From contig JBCBGC010000082.1 in NCBI GenBank assembly GCA_038527215.1, forward strand, positions 1 through 36,977: a stretch of DNA of 36,977 bases, written 5' to 3'. The position numbers were made by a program, and so were the translations under genes. This DNA is from JAWPMV01 sp038527215. Lineage in GTDB: Bacteria > Bacteroidota > Bacteroidia > J057. The notes beneath the pieces are model-generated. The model searched no databases and was not told where the DNA came from. It was given only the letters and a program-made list of their open reading frames with translations. Positions 8,575-16,668 of this stretch are shown here, piece by piece (positions within the stretch are counted from its first letter, which is position 1; every line of letters starts with the position of its first letter).

Positions 8575-9426
8575 CTATCCCAAAGACACCTCCGCCCCTG
8601 CCTGCTCGCTGACCCTCAAGGCGTCGGATTGTCCATTCCTGATCCAAAAGTCCTCTGGCTGTAATCCCTGTAAGCTACCAAAATGCACATTTTCATAGCT
8701 ATTGATCAACATGCCGAATTCCCGCACAAAGTCCTCCGGTAAAGGGTAGGTCAGGTCCCGAACCCGAAAGCCGCTGCTATGGGTGAGCATGGTATGGAAC
8801 GCCGTTTCAGGCCTGAGTCCATCCTCGGGGATAAGGCCTTGTTCCCGGGCTTCATAGAGCGCTACCCCAGCGGCCCCGCGTAGGATTTGTACCAAAGGCG
8901 TGGAAGGGTAAAACTTAACCCCGACGGTTAAGCCTTTCCCAGCGTGCAGGTTGGTGAAAAGTCCTCTGGCGTACAACACAGTATCTCCGGCCAGGGAGCT
9001 AAGCCAAGGCGTCAACACGGGTTGTAACACTTGATGATAGACTTGAAGGGAGGAAGTTTCCTGTGCCCGATGATCCAGCAGGGATTTGATGGTGATATGG
9101 GCGGCATCCAGAGAAATTTCAGACTGGGATTTCGGAAAAAACTGCCTTACCAGGCTAGCCAATGCTTCATAAGCTTGTTGGACAGGGGCAAAAAATGCTT
9201 CGCCCGCCTGGGCGTCCAGTTTAATGATAAAAGAGGTGAAACGGGCGGAATCCAACTGGGCCATTTGCAAGGCATCCGTTTGAAAATCCTTGTCCCGGAA
9301 GCGGGCCAGGGTTTGCCGTTCCCACATGAAACTGTACTCAGCTTCCAAGGCCTTGAGGTGGTCATGATGGAGAAGGAGACGGTTGAGATCGGCCTGGTCA
9401 CCGGCCTGGGATGGGTAATATTGCAT
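8575..9426 (-). CDS. Possible 2H-phosphoesterase-like protein
   Basis: The 283-residue cytoplasmic protein contains an AHITIKSL segment near residue 111 and a second THSSGFRV segment near residue 215. Two H-x-[ST] motifs about 100 residues apart, each in a beta strand, are the signature of the 2H phosphoesterase fold (LigT/cyclic phosphodiesterase relatives), which act on cyclic or 2',5' phosphodiesters. The N-terminal 80 residues are helical and unlike standard members. The assignment is tentative, because only the two motifs support it. The gene lies 30 bases after the AraC regulator stop on the same strand, so the two are probably co-transcribed. A plain hypothetical protein remains possible. 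Confidence 0.5.
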   Translation of the reverse strand: MQYYPSQAGDQADLNRLLLHHDHLKALEAEYSFMWERQTLARFRDKDFQTDALQMAQLDSARFTSFIIKLDAQAGEAFFAPVQQAYEALASLVRQFFPKSQSEISLDAAHITIKSLLDHRAQETSSLQVYHQVLQPVLTPWLSSLAGDTVLYARGLFTNLHAGKGLTVGVKFYPSTPLVQILRGAAGVALYEAREQGLIPEDGLRPETAFHTMLTHSSGFRVRDLTYPLPEDFVREFGMLINSYENVHFGSLQGLQPEDFWIRNGQSDALRVSEQAGAEVSLG

Positions 9427-9456
9427 GAGATTGGGGCCGCAATGCTTATTCCGAAT

Positions 9457-10299
9457 TCAAAGATAGCGCTTACGGAAGTCGCGGGGATTTTCTTCCGTGA
9501 TTTTTTTAAAAGTTCGGTTAAAATAAGAAAGACTTTCAAAACCACTTTGGAAGCAGGCATCACTGACGCTTTGCCCGCGCATCAGCAGGCGCTTGGCCTG
9601 GCTGATCCGGTAGCGGTTGAGAAAATCTACGAAGGTATTCCCGGTAGCTTTTTTGAAATACCGGCAAAAGGCTTCCTTGGTGAGATTGCTCAAGGCTGCC
9701 ATCTCAGCTAACTCGATTTTTTCATGGTAGTGTTGGTCAATATATCCGTAAATACTGCGGAGCCTTCCCTGGTCCCTGGCCGTATAACGGCGGGTATAAG
9801 GTTGGGGATGCAAAAGTTGATATTCTTCACTCTCTGCCAATTGTTGGAAGATCTCAATGAGCCGCAGATATTGTTGAATAGGGCTGAGGGGTTCAAAGGC
9901 CAACAAGGCCTGACCGATGCGGTTCTTGGTCCCTCCGGTGAAGGCTACCCCATGCCGGGCCCAGGCCTGCAAGACAGGCCCAAAGGCTAATTCCGGAATC
10001 TCGGCCAGATGTTGTTCAAAAAAGGCGGGCTGGAGATGCACTACGATTTTCCGGTATTCTGTTTTGATGCCATAGTCAAAGTTCAGGTGAGGAATGTTGG
10101 AGCCGATCAGGACTAAATCGCTGTCTACATATTCCGAAATGTGATCTCCTACATGCCGGGTGCCGCTGGCTCCTTCTATATAAACCAGTTCATACTCCGG
10201 ATGAAAGTGCCAGAAAAAGAGATCACTCAGCCGCGGATGAAACATCAGGCTGAAAGAGCGCGGCCGCTGATGGCTGATTTGTTCCAGTTGGAGATCCAT
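9457..10299 (-). CDS. AraC-family transcriptional regulator with cupin sensor domain
   Basis: The 280-residue protein has an N-terminal AraC-type cupin (HFHPEYELVYIEG..., residues about 30-90) and a C-terminal double helix-turn-helix (about 180-280) with the family signature ending QSGFESLSYFNRTFKKITEENPRDFRKRYL (split here only by reading). It should bind a small carbon source through the cupin and activate DNA targets. It is divergent from the dioxygenase gene at 10469 across 169 bases containing two palindromes, so that gene and the following symporter are the likely targets. The 2H-like gene follows by 30 bases. The effector is unknown; the neighbouring symporter suggests a sugar or related solute. 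Confidence 0.92.
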   Translation of the reverse strand: MDLQLEQISHQRPRSFSLMFHPRLSDLFFWHFHPEYELVYIEGASGTRHVGDHISEYVDSDLVLIGSNIPHLNFDYGIKTEYRKIVVHLQPAFFEQHLAEIPELAFGPVLQAWARHGVAFTGGTKNRIGQALLAFEPLSPIQQYLRLIEIFQQLAESEEYQLLHPQPYTRRYTARDQGRLRSIYGYIDQHYHEKIELAEMAALSNLTKEAFCRYFKKATGNTFVDFLNRYRISQAKRLLMRGQSVSDACFQSGFESLSYFNRTFKKITEENPRDFRKRYL

Positions 10300-10348
10300 C
10301 TTTCACTAAATTACCTCAAAATCTGGTTAAAAACTCATATTTATCAAT

Positions 10349-10386
10349 ATTGTACAATTTATGGCTAACCCGCGTAAATTTTTACG
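10349..10386. promoter_or_regulatory. Two palindromes in the AraC/dioxygenase divergent region
   Basis: ATTGTACAAT (10349-10358) is a perfect 10-base palindrome, and CGTAAA-TT-TTTACG (10373-10386) is a perfect dyad with 6-base arms. Their centres are about 26 bases apart in the only divergent promoter region of this locus. They are candidate operator sites for the neighbouring AraC regulator, although AraC proteins more often bind direct repeats. A weak -7-like CACCTTTG lies at 10400-10407 without a clear TTTG partner. Confidence 0.35.
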
Positions 10387-10468
10387 TCTTTTTTTCTCCC
10401 ACCTTTGAAGCATCGAAATCATTAACGCCTCTCAGGAGGAATGATACCTACCTAAACCCCGATTCATT

Positions 10469-11431
10469 ATGGACGCTACCATGATCCCCGACAACCAACA
10501 TAAGGACATCCCTGGGAATCCTTCTACTGCGAAAAGCAGCAACGTACAATTGCGTAAGGAAGCCACGCCGGATTCGCTGCGTGTACTCAGCATGGATCAG
10601 TGGAACTTTTGGAAAGAAAACGGCTACGTAGTCATCAAAGGCGCGGTGCCCCGTGAGCAAGCCCAGGCTACGGCTAATTTTCTGTGGGAGTTTGAAGAAA
10701 AAGACCCGAACAATATTGACAGCTGGTACACTGCTCCCCGGGCCGAAATGCAGATGAAAGAGCTGATCGGTACGGGTATGGTGGAAGTGTATAACAACCA
10801 GCATCTGTGGAACAATCGCCAGACCCAAAAAGTCTATGATGCTTTTGTGGACATCTGGGGTACCGAAAAACTCTGGGTAACCATCGACCGCGCCAACTTG
10901 AACTTTCCCATGCGGCCCGGCCATGAATACAAAGGCTTTATCCATTGGGATTATGATCCGGAAACCAATCCACAGAATGTACAAGGTGTACTCGCGTTGG
11001 CTGATCAGACGGACGAAAACATGGGAGGATTCCAGTGTATTCCCTGGCTGTATCGCAACTACCACACCTGGAAATTAAGCCAGCCCGAGGATCGCAATCA
11101 TTTCCAGCCAGACATTACCGGCCTGGAAGACAAACTGGTCAAAGTACCCCTCGAAGCGGGAGACCTGTTGATCTTTAACAGTTCTGAGCCACACGGCATT
11201 CGTCCCAACCATTCCGGCGACAAGGTGCGGATTGCCCAGTACATCTCTATGATGCCTGCGCAGGAAGAAGACCAGGGCTTGAGAGACTGGCGGGTAAAAT
11301 CCTGGCAGGACCGGGTTGCGCCTGAAGGCTATGCTTTCCCCGGCGACCCCCGGAAGTGGGAACAAACCAAATACGACACCGCTCAGCTCAGTGAGTTGGG
11401 AGAAAAACTCCTGGGACTGAAAAACTGGTAA
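10469..11431 (+). CDS. Phytanoyl-CoA dioxygenase (PhyH)-family Fe(II)/2-oxoglutarate oxygenase
   Basis: The 320-residue protein has the double-stranded beta-helix facial triad of non-haem iron oxygenases: H159-W-D161 (in GFIHWDYDPE) and the distal His242 (in SSEPHGIRPN), with the downstream Arg of KVRIAQY expected to bind 2-oxoglutarate. The segment ENGYVVIKGAVPREQA is the standard PhyH N-terminus. It has no signal peptide. It is the first gene of a plus-strand pair with a sodium:solute symporter 95 bases downstream and is divergent from an AraC regulator, which suggests oxidation of an imported solute. The ATG at 10469 is used; an ATG four codons later is an alternative. The substrate cannot be told from the sequence. 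Confidence 0.9.
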   Translation: MDATMIPDNQHKDIPGNPSTAKSSNVQLRKEATPDSLRVLSMDQWNFWKENGYVVIKGAVPREQAQATANFLWEFEEKDPNNIDSWYTAPRAEMQMKELIGTGMVEVYNNQHLWNNRQTQKVYDAFVDIWGTEKLWVTIDRANLNFPMRPGHEYKGFIHWDYDPETNPQNVQGVLALADQTDENMGGFQCIPWLYRNYHTWKLSQPEDRNHFQPDITGLEDKLVKVPLEAGDLLIFNSSEPHGIRPNHSGDKVRIAQYISMMPAQEEDQGLRDWRVKSWQDRVAPEGYAFPGDPRKWEQTKYDTAQLSELGEKLLGLKNW

Positions 11432-11450
11432 CCTCCTTTTTGTCCATCCA

Positions 11451-11485
11451 CCCCTGCTTTTCAGCCTTGATCTGAAGGGCAGGGG
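11451..11485 (+). terminator. Hairpin between dioxygenase and symporter genes
   Basis: Fourteen consecutive pairs (two of them G-U) join 11451-11464 (CCCCTGCTTTTCAG) and 11472-11485, with a seven-base loop. It lies 20 bases after the dioxygenase stop. The sequence after it is CTTGCTTG rather than a T run, so it may be a partial terminator or a processing/stability hairpin that sets different levels of the two products. Confidence 0.55.
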
Positions 11486-11526
11486 CTTGCTTGTAGGATT
11501 CGGACAAAAGGCGCATCTTTAACACT

Positions 11527-13191
11527 ATGGGCTACTTAGACTTCGCGATTATCGCCCTTTACTTTGGGGTGATCCTCTGGATTGCACAATGGGCTGCCAG
11601 AGAGAAAAAAGACGGAACATTTTCCTCTACTGACTACTTTCTAGCGGGCAAAAACCAGGGATGGCTGGTGATCGGTGCTTCGCTTTTTGCTTCCAACATC
11701 GGTTCAGAAATTATCCTCGGGGTATCCGGGGCCGGAGCTCGGGCTGAAATGGCCCAGGCCAATTTCGAAATCCTGGCTTCCCTGATTCTGATCTTGTTTG
11801 GCTGGGTCTTCGTGCCTTTTTACCTGCGTACGGGCGTCTTTACCATGCCGGAGTTTCTGGAAAAAAGATACTCCGCTGCTTGCCGGAACTACCTTTCGGT
11901 GGTGTCGGTCTTGGCTTATATCATCACCAAAATTTCTTTGATCATCTTCGCCGGGGCCCTGGTCTTTGAGACCCTGGGCATTCCTTTTTGGACCGGAGCC
12001 ATCATTACGGTGATTGCCACGGGCCTTTATACCGTCCTGGGCGGGTTGAAAGCGGTAATTTATACCGATATGGTGCAGGCTTTTATCCTGCTACTGGGAA
12101 CGGCTGCGGTGGCCATCTTTGGGCTGTATCAACTAGGGGGCTGGAATGAGCTGATCAACATTTTGGATAGGGCGGCCCTCACGGAAGGGAATCCTGCGAC
12201 CAGTGATTTCTTCAACCTCTGGCGACCTAGTTCGGACAGCGATTATCCCTGGACCGGGATGCTTTTTGGCGCCCCAATCCTGGGAATCTGGTACTGGTGT
12301 ACCGACCAGTATATCGTGCAGCGCGCCCTCAGCGCTAAGGATATCTCCAATGCGCGCAAAGGCGCGCTTTTTGCCGGATACCTGAAACTCTTACCGGTCT
12401 TCCTCTTTTTCCTGCCCGGTGTGATCGCTTTTGCCATGCTACAAGAAGGCATGATCAGCTTCTCCATGGACAATCCCGATCAGGCGCTACCGACCCTGAT
12501 TACCGAGGCTTTGCCCGTGGGACTAAAAGGGCTGGCCATCGCCGGATTGCTGGCCGCTTTGATGAGTTCCCTATCCTCGGCTTTTAACTCCAGTTCTACC
12601 CTGCTGACCATCGACTTTTATCAAAAATTCCGTCCGGATGCTACCGAAAAAGATTTGGTGAGATTTGGTCGGGTGGCTACGATCTTACTGGTCATTGTCA
12701 GTCTGGGCTGGATTCCCTTTATGAACGCCTTGATGGATGGGGGCATTTTCAAATACCTGCAGAGTGTGCAGGCCTATATTTCGCCCCCTATTGCCGCGGT
12801 TTTCCTCTTGGGCCTTTTTTATAAGTGGATCAATGCTAAAGGGGCCATTGTGGCCTTGTGGACGGGTTTCGCTCTGGGGATGCTGCGATTATTCCTTGAA
12901 TTCATGAGCAAGGAAGGCAGCCTGGTGGTAGCCGAGGGCAGCATGCTGGAAGCCTTTCTCGGCATCAACTTCCTGCACTATGCGCTCTTCTTATTCCTGA
13001 TTTGTACCGCAGTGCTGATGACGGTCAGTCGACTGACTCCCCCTCAGGGTCCGGAAAGCCTGGAGCTAGTTACTTTCCAGAAAGGCGGAGCCGCCAGATT
13101 CAACTGGAGCCGGGACGCGCAGTTGACAGTGGTATTGATTGTATTGGTACTGGTGCTTTGGGCAGTGTTTAGCCCGATAGGCGTGGGGTAA
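11527..13191 (+). CDS. Sodium:solute symporter (SSS family, SGLT-like)
   Basis: The 554-residue protein is a full-length SSS/LeuT-fold inner-membrane transporter that couples substrate uptake to sodium. Visible hallmarks are the FLAGKNQGWLVIGASLFASNIG segment (read in two parts) early in the protein, repeated hydrophobic spans throughout (about 13-14), the LGGLKAVIYTDMVQAF motif in the middle, and LMSSLSSAFNSSSTLLTIDFY, which holds the conserved Ser/Thr cluster of the Na2 site. SGLT-like members mostly carry sugars. It follows the PhyH-type oxygenase and probably supplies its substrate. It converges with the toxin-antitoxin remnant, leaving a 4-base gap. Family is certain; substrate is inferred only. 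Confidence 0.92.
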   Translation: MGYLDFAIIALYFGVILWIAQWAAREKKDGTFSSTDYFLAGKNQGWLVIGASLFASNIGSEIILGVSGAGARAEMAQANFEILASLILILFGWVFVPFYLRTGVFTMPEFLEKRYSAACRNYLSVVSVLAYIITKISLIIFAGALVFETLGIPFWTGAIITVIATGLYTVLGGLKAVIYTDMVQAFILLLGTAAVAIFGLYQLGGWNELINILDRAALTEGNPATSDFFNLWRPSSDSDYPWTGMLFGAPILGIWYWCTDQYIVQRALSAKDISNARKGALFAGYLKLLPVFLFFLPGVIAFAMLQEGMISFSMDNPDQALPTLITEALPVGLKGLAIAGLLAALMSSLSSAFNSSSTLLTIDFYQKFRPDATEKDLVRFGRVATILLVIVSLGWIPFMNALMDGGIFKYLQSVQAYISPPIAAVFLLGLFYKWINAKGAIVALWTGFALGMLRLFLEFMSKEGSLVVAEGSMLEAFLGINFLHYALFLFLICTAVLMTVSRLTPPQGPESLELVTFQKGGAARFNWSRDAQLTVVLIVLVLVLWAVFSPIGVG

Positions 13192-13195
13192 GGAG

Positions 13196-13423
13196 CTATT
13201 GGTCGGCTGATAGAAATTCAAGCAAATCGGAAGTCTTGAGGCAGTTTTCAAAGCCTTTGGCAACCAACCCTTGGTGTAATTTTAGATCTCCTGTCCAGAG
13301 GAATCCTTCAAGGTATAAGCATAATGCTACAAAGGGCAGGTCGTCTATATCAGTTTCTCTGACCAAAGGAAGAGCCTGAGCCCAATGGGCATAAGGAATC
13401 TGTTCATCAGAAATAAACTTGAT
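13196..13423 (-). pseudogene. 5'-truncated PIN-domain toxin remnant
   Basis: A frame of 75 residues starting IKFISDEQIPYAHW encodes only the C-terminal part of a PIN-family ribonuclease, including the acidic active-site segment ETDIDDLPFVALCL and WTGDLKL. The N-terminal half, with the first catalytic Asp, is missing. The homology begins immediately after the antitoxin stop at 13425-13427, exactly where an intact toxin would have its ATG. The longer frame that extends upstream to 13579 is just the antitoxin read out of frame. The most economical reading is a deletion of about 60-70 codons that inactivated the toxin. Confidence 0.7.
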
Positions 13424-13424
13424 C

Positions 13425-13634
13425 CTAAAGACCTGGGAAGCGGTCTTGATTTTTCTCCCACCAACCTGCTTTGGCCTCTTTAGTCTGACTGGCAATTTCT
13501 TCCTCCGAGGCTTTGCTATATTGAATAGCGTGCTTATAGGAGAAGTAATCCAACATTCTTTGGAGTTCTTCCACTTCAAGATCAGCGGGAAGCCTGATGA
13601 TGATTTCCTTTTCGGTTCGCTCTATTTTCATCAC
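13425..13634 (-). CDS. Small antitoxin-like protein paired with the PIN remnant
   Basis: The 69-residue protein has an N-terminal beta segment (KIERTEKEIIIRLPADL), a helix (VEELQRMLDYFSYKHAIQYSKAS) and the tail EAKAGWWEKNQDRFPGL, the layout of small Bacteroidota antitoxins encoded just before PIN toxins, whose tail wraps the toxin. No DNA-binding motif is obvious. Its partner at 13196-13423 has lost its 5' half, so the gene is now an orphan. The last residues may derive from the deletion junction. It lies 42 bases after the UPF0175-like gene on the same strand. Confidence 0.65.
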   Translation of the reverse strand: MMKIERTEKEIIIRLPADLEVEELQRMLDYFSYKHAIQYSKASEEEIASQTKEAKAGWWEKNQDRFPGL

Positions 13635-13676
13635 GAGAGGGGGATCGAATTTGCGGAAGCGGTTACTGGAGAAGTG

Positions 13677-13937
13677 TCACCTACGATGAGCATCTTCTTC
13701 TAGCAGGCGTAGGGTTTCCATATCCTCTTCTAACTCCTGCATATCATATTTGAGGGGGATGTTACGTCGAGAGAGCTCCTGTTGGAACTTGATTTGGGTA
13801 ACACCGGCCAGTTTTTTTGCCTGGGCTAAAGTGAGACGTTCCTGATCATACAACAGAGCAGCCAGGTCCACACGTAATTCTTCTGCAGAGAGATTTAGCT
13901 CTGCAAGAAGGTCGGCATGGATAACGAATGACTGCAT
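13677..13937 (-). CDS. UPF0175-family antitoxin-like protein
   Basis: The 86-residue protein matches the UPF0175 pattern: a short beta segment, then LAALLYDQERLTLAQAKKLAGVTQIKFQQELSRRNIPL, a predicted helix-turn-helix that reads like a DNA-binding antitoxin. These proteins are normally followed by a DUF3368 PIN-type toxin. Here the next gene is a different antitoxin and no DUF3368 frame is present in the 42-base gap, so the toxin is missing. It could still act as a repressor of its own locus or protect against related toxins elsewhere. The family call rests on the LYDQERLTLAQAKKLAG motif. Confidence 0.75.
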   Translation of the reverse strand: MQSFVIHADLLAELNLSAEELRVDLAALLYDQERLTLAQAKKLAGVTQIKFQQELSRRNIPLKYDMQELEEDMETLRLLEEDAHRR

Positions 13938-14021
13938 TTTCCTGATGAATTAGGTCAATCAAAGAAAGGAACAATTCTATCCAAAAGATACGCTTTTTTT
14001 CTCAGCGAGGTTAAGGCAGCC

Positions 14022-14528
14022 CTACCTTTTCAGCTCCATGGGCCTTTCGAGACTGACCGGCCAAAGGTGCAGGTCATAGAAGTCGTCTCCTTCCTGTCCG
14101 TTTTTGCGGAGGGTGTGGAGGTTGGCAAAATAGACCCTGACGCGGTATCGACCCCGGTCTACCCTGATGGGAAAGACATCAGCCCATTTATCACGCTGGC
14201 TAAGGAGCCGGATTTTGCCCGAATCTACTTGCAGGTCCGCTTCAATGACGTGGGTATAAAGGCCATTTCTGCCTTCGACCATGGGGGCTTCTCTGGCAAA
14301 TATTTTCAGGGAAACCGGCACACGCATGGCTCGGGCGGCCCTTACCGCCAACAGACCTGGCACTACCTTTAACCGAGCTGTATTCGCCTGTTCCGGCCAT
14401 TGTTCGGGATGAAAACGGGGTACATCTTCATCCTGCAGATAAAACTGGAACTGAGTAGCATGCACAGAAAAGTGGTACTCCTGTACCGGAAGGTCGGGTT
14501 TTCTGGTTGGCATGGGCGGGTACGGCAT
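14022..14528 (-). CDS. Conserved-looking beta-rich protein, unknown function
   Basis: The 168-residue cytoplasmic protein is predicted to be mostly beta. The C-terminal segment RYRVRVYFANLHT...GDDFYDLHLWP has the look of a conserved core (an alternating hydrophobic strand, acidic turn, then a terminal LWP). The N-terminus is Pro-rich (YPPMPTRKPDLPVQ). I do not recognise the family with confidence; vague similarity to ComJ-like proteins is only an impression. It is transcribed alone, with the antitoxin cluster downstream on the same strand and about 240 bases of featureless sequence upstream. Confidence 0.6.
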   Translation of the reverse strand: MPYPPMPTRKPDLPVQEYHFSVHATQFQFYLQDEDVPRFHPEQWPEQANTARLKVVPGLLAVRAARAMRVPVSLKIFAREAPMVEGRNGLYTHVIEADLQVDSGKIRLLSQRDKWADVFPIRVDRGRYRVRVYFANLHTLRKNGQEGDDFYDLHLWPVSLERPMELKR

Positions 14529-14769
14529 AAAGACGCGTTAAAGGCGGAATGTGGCTAAACAATCAGGGTTCACATGCCCTCAGCGGGTCATGCTCCCCAA
14601 ATCGGGGTCTGTTGCGTCTTTAGGTGGGATGTTTTAGGGTATACAGGAAAGGAACCCTACATGATCATACCCCAAAATAAGCCTTTTGGTTACCTTTTCG
14701 ACCCACTAATGAATAAGCGTGTTACCCGGGAAAGCAGAGGGAAAGGCAGGCAAAGGGAGTGGTAGGAGC

Positions 14770-15180
14770 CTATTTCCGTTTCGACCGCATGGCCTTTACT
14801 TTTTTGATCGCATCATCAGCCATGAATGTTGCATATTCCGGACTGCCGGCAGGAAACATGGCTACTTTGCCTTCCGCATTGCTATGGATGCCCCAGCCAT
14901 AGCGCTTGGTGAGGGGGGAGGCGCGAAAACAGGCTTGTCCTTTGGAGAAAAATTCTTCTCGGGCTACGTCCCATTCAGCTTTGGTAATGCCCTTGCGGGT
15001 AGCCCATACCGAAAAAATCACGTCGTCCGAGCTATGTTGGTAAGGCTGCTCATAGAGCATGTCAAACTGCATATTGGCCACCGACTTTTTTTCGCCTTTG
15101 ATGGGCGGCATTTGGCCTTCCTGCGTAGGGGAGTCTTCGGCGATTTCAATGAAGGTGTTGAAGTAATTGGTAGAATGCAT
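14770..15180 (-). CDS. DUF6157 family protein
   Basis: The 136-residue protein starts NYFNTFIEIAEDSPTQEG and continues PPIKGEKKSVANMQFDML...YQHSSDDVIFSVWATRKGI, which matches the DUF6157 family as I know it, including the central DDVIF-x-V and the C-terminal GWGIHSNAEGKVAMFP. Members are small cytoplasmic proteins without known activity. The gene lies 42 bases after a WYL-domain regulator on the same strand, so the two may be co-transcribed, and the regulator may control it. No signal peptide or membrane segment is present. Confidence 0.8.
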   Translation of the reverse strand: MHSTNYFNTFIEIAEDSPTQEGQMPPIKGEKKSVANMQFDMLYEQPYQHSSDDVIFSVWATRKGITKAEWDVAREEFFSKGQACFRASPLTKRYGWGIHSNAEGKVAMFPAGSPEYATFMADDAIKKVKAMRSKRK

Positions 15181-15222
15181 GATCGTTCTTTTGGGACAAG
15201 ATAGGGCGGGGGATTGACAACC

Positions 15223-15966
15223 CTATGTCACAGCTTTTCCCAGATGTTTTTTTCGTTGGATTTCGACGTACGCCTCCATGGTCATTTGATGCGGGCTGAA
15301 GGTTTCATCCAACACCAGGAGAGTCTCTATTCTGTCCAGCCTGAAGTTCCGGAAATCTTTGCGGAGGCGACACCAGGCGATCAGCACCCAATTCTCTTCC
15401 TGATTGTGATAGATGGCAAAAGGTTCCACCAGGCGGTCGGAGGGTTTCCCGGCGCCTTCTTTGAGATAAGCAAGCCTGATGAGGCGGAAGGCTGTGAGGG
15501 CCTGTTGGATCTCGGATAAAAAGGTACTGGTCTGCACGTTCTGCCAATTTTTACCAATAATGGTTCTTTTGGCCAGCAAAGCCAGTTTTTCCTTTTGTCC
15601 CTCTTCGAGCACGGCCCGGATTTTATCTGCTGCGGAAGCAAAAGCCTCAATGAGGGAACTATCTTTGGTCTTAGCGATCATTTTTTCTCCAAAAACCAGG
15701 GCGTTGGCCTCTGCCTCTGTAAACATGACGGGCGGAATGTGATAGCCATCTACCAAAGAATAACCTTTGCCCTCTATGGCATACAAGGGTACCCCGGAAG
15801 CCTCCAAGGCGCGCAGGTCCCGGTAGATGGTCCGTGTACTTACCTCAAACTGTTCCGCTAATTCAGCTACTTGCACATAAGCCCGGGTCTGTAACTTGAG
15901 CAAAATCGCCGTGAGGCGGGAAAGACGGGATATGTTGTCGGTATAAGCCACTTCCAGAAGATACAC
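15223..15966 (-). CDS. WYL-domain transcriptional regulator (YafY-like)
   Basis: The 247-residue protein has an N-terminal winged helix-turn-helix (AELAEQFEVSTRTIYRDLRALEASGVPLY, residues about 35-65) and a C-terminal WYL domain (about 140-215), where the name motif is partly replaced (NWVLIAWCRLRKDFRNFRLDRI). WYL domains sense ligands, often nucleic acids or nucleotides. It uses a GTG start at 15966, with AGGAG about 11 bases upstream; this start lies only about 20 bases after the T run of the terminator at 15985-16015, so its promoter must overlap that terminator or transcription must read through. DUF6157 follows by 42 bases. Confidence 0.88.
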   Translation of the reverse strand: MYLLEVAYTDNISRLSRLTAILLKLQTRAYVQVAELAEQFEVSTRTIYRDLRALEASGVPLYAIEGKGYSLVDGYHIPPVMFTEAEANALVFGEKMIAKTKDSSLIEAFASAADKIRAVLEEGQKEKLALLAKRTIIGKNWQNVQTSTFLSEIQQALTAFRLIRLAYLKEGAGKPSDRLVEPFAIYHNQEENWVLIAWCRLRKDFRNFRLDRIETLLVLDETFSPHQMTMEAYVEIQRKKHLGKAVT

Positions 15967-15984
15967 TTTTTGCGCTGCTCCTCA

Positions 15985-16015
15985 TAAAAAAGCCCCCGCA
16001 GCCGTAGGGCTGCGG
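15985..16015 (-). terminator. Intrinsic terminator of the 16053-16658 gene
   Basis: Read on the minus strand, an 8-base stem (CCGCAGCC / GGCTGCGG at 15996-16003 and 16008-16015) with a 4-base loop is followed by GGGGGCTTTTTT, a textbook intrinsic terminator 38 bases after the stop of the secreted-protein gene. The T run ends about 20 bases before the GTG start of the WYL gene. Confidence 0.85.
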
Positions 16016-16052
16016 AGGACATGGAAATCGAGTGAACTTCTACTTTTTTACC

Positions 16053-16658
16053 TTATTTTTTTAGTCCCAGTTCCTTTTTTCTGGCTTTCAACAGGCTGGA
16101 TACTTCGATGACATCTCCTTCCTGAATCTTGTCATCTACCACCAATAGGACGTGTTTTTTGCCATTCATCCGGAACAGGATTTTTTGTCCTACTTTCAGC
16201 GATACCCCACTATTGGAAAAAGGGGAAAGGTTGGGATTCATCACTGAAGGAATGAGCAAGGGAATGGACTTGGCGCTATTATTTTTCAGGGTAAAATCAA
16301 TGTATTGACCTTCCCGAACCAGCTTTTGGGGTTCCATGCTGGCCACACTCAGGTGCAGTTTAACCTTGGAATTACCGGTGTTTTTGAAGACCAGCTTGTT
16401 TTCCCGCTCCACCATTACTTCGACTTTTCCCTGCGTACCGAGGCCAAAACCGCGTACTTGTTCATCAGTGTCTTTGGAAAGGACCGCAACATCCAGGCCT
16501 TTCATGGACTTGTTTTTAATGGTTACTTCAGCAATGGCAAATTCCGGATAGTCCAGAACAACCATATCGTTGGCCGGTACCGTTACTTCAGTTTTCTGGG
16601 CGATGGCAAAAGATCCTACCAAAGCTACCAGGAGGAGGGTAAGAGAAAATGCTTTCAT
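16053..16658 (-). CDS. Secreted beta-rich protein, unknown function
   Basis: The 201-residue protein has a clear signal peptide (KAFSLTLLLVALVGSFAIAQ, cleavage after AQ). The mature part is predicted to be beta sandwich with alternating Val/Lys strands (NKLVFKNTGNSKVKLHLSVASM, GQYIDFTLKNNSAKSIPLLIP, and GQKILFRMNGKKHVLLVVDD). It is therefore periplasmic or surface exposed. No enzyme motif and no family was recognised. It is monocistronic: an intrinsic terminator follows at 15985-16015 and a long dyad leader precedes it at 16669-16740, ending only 10 bases before the start codon, which suggests post-transcriptional control or a very stable mRNA. Confidence 0.7.
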   Translation of the reverse strand: MKAFSLTLLLVALVGSFAIAQKTEVTVPANDMVVLDYPEFAIAEVTIKNKSMKGLDVAVLSKDTDEQVRGFGLGTQGKVEVMVERENKLVFKNTGNSKVKLHLSVASMEPQKLVREGQYIDFTLKNNSAKSIPLLIPSVMNPNLSPFSNSGVSLKVGQKILFRMNGKKHVLLVVDDKIQEGDVIEVSSLLKARKKELGLKK

Positions 16659-16668
16659 AATAATTTCT

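Noticed and set aside
10400..10407. Promoter -7 box CACCTTTG before the oxygenase gene
   Set aside because: The first base deviates and no TTTG lies at the right distance upstream.
13425..13579. A longer PIN-toxin frame starting at 13579
   Set aside because: The upstream half is the antitoxin read in another frame and has no PIN similarity.
14529..14769. Plus-strand frame 14574-14765
   Set aside because: The 63-residue product has no protein-like pattern, conserved motif or ribosome-binding site.
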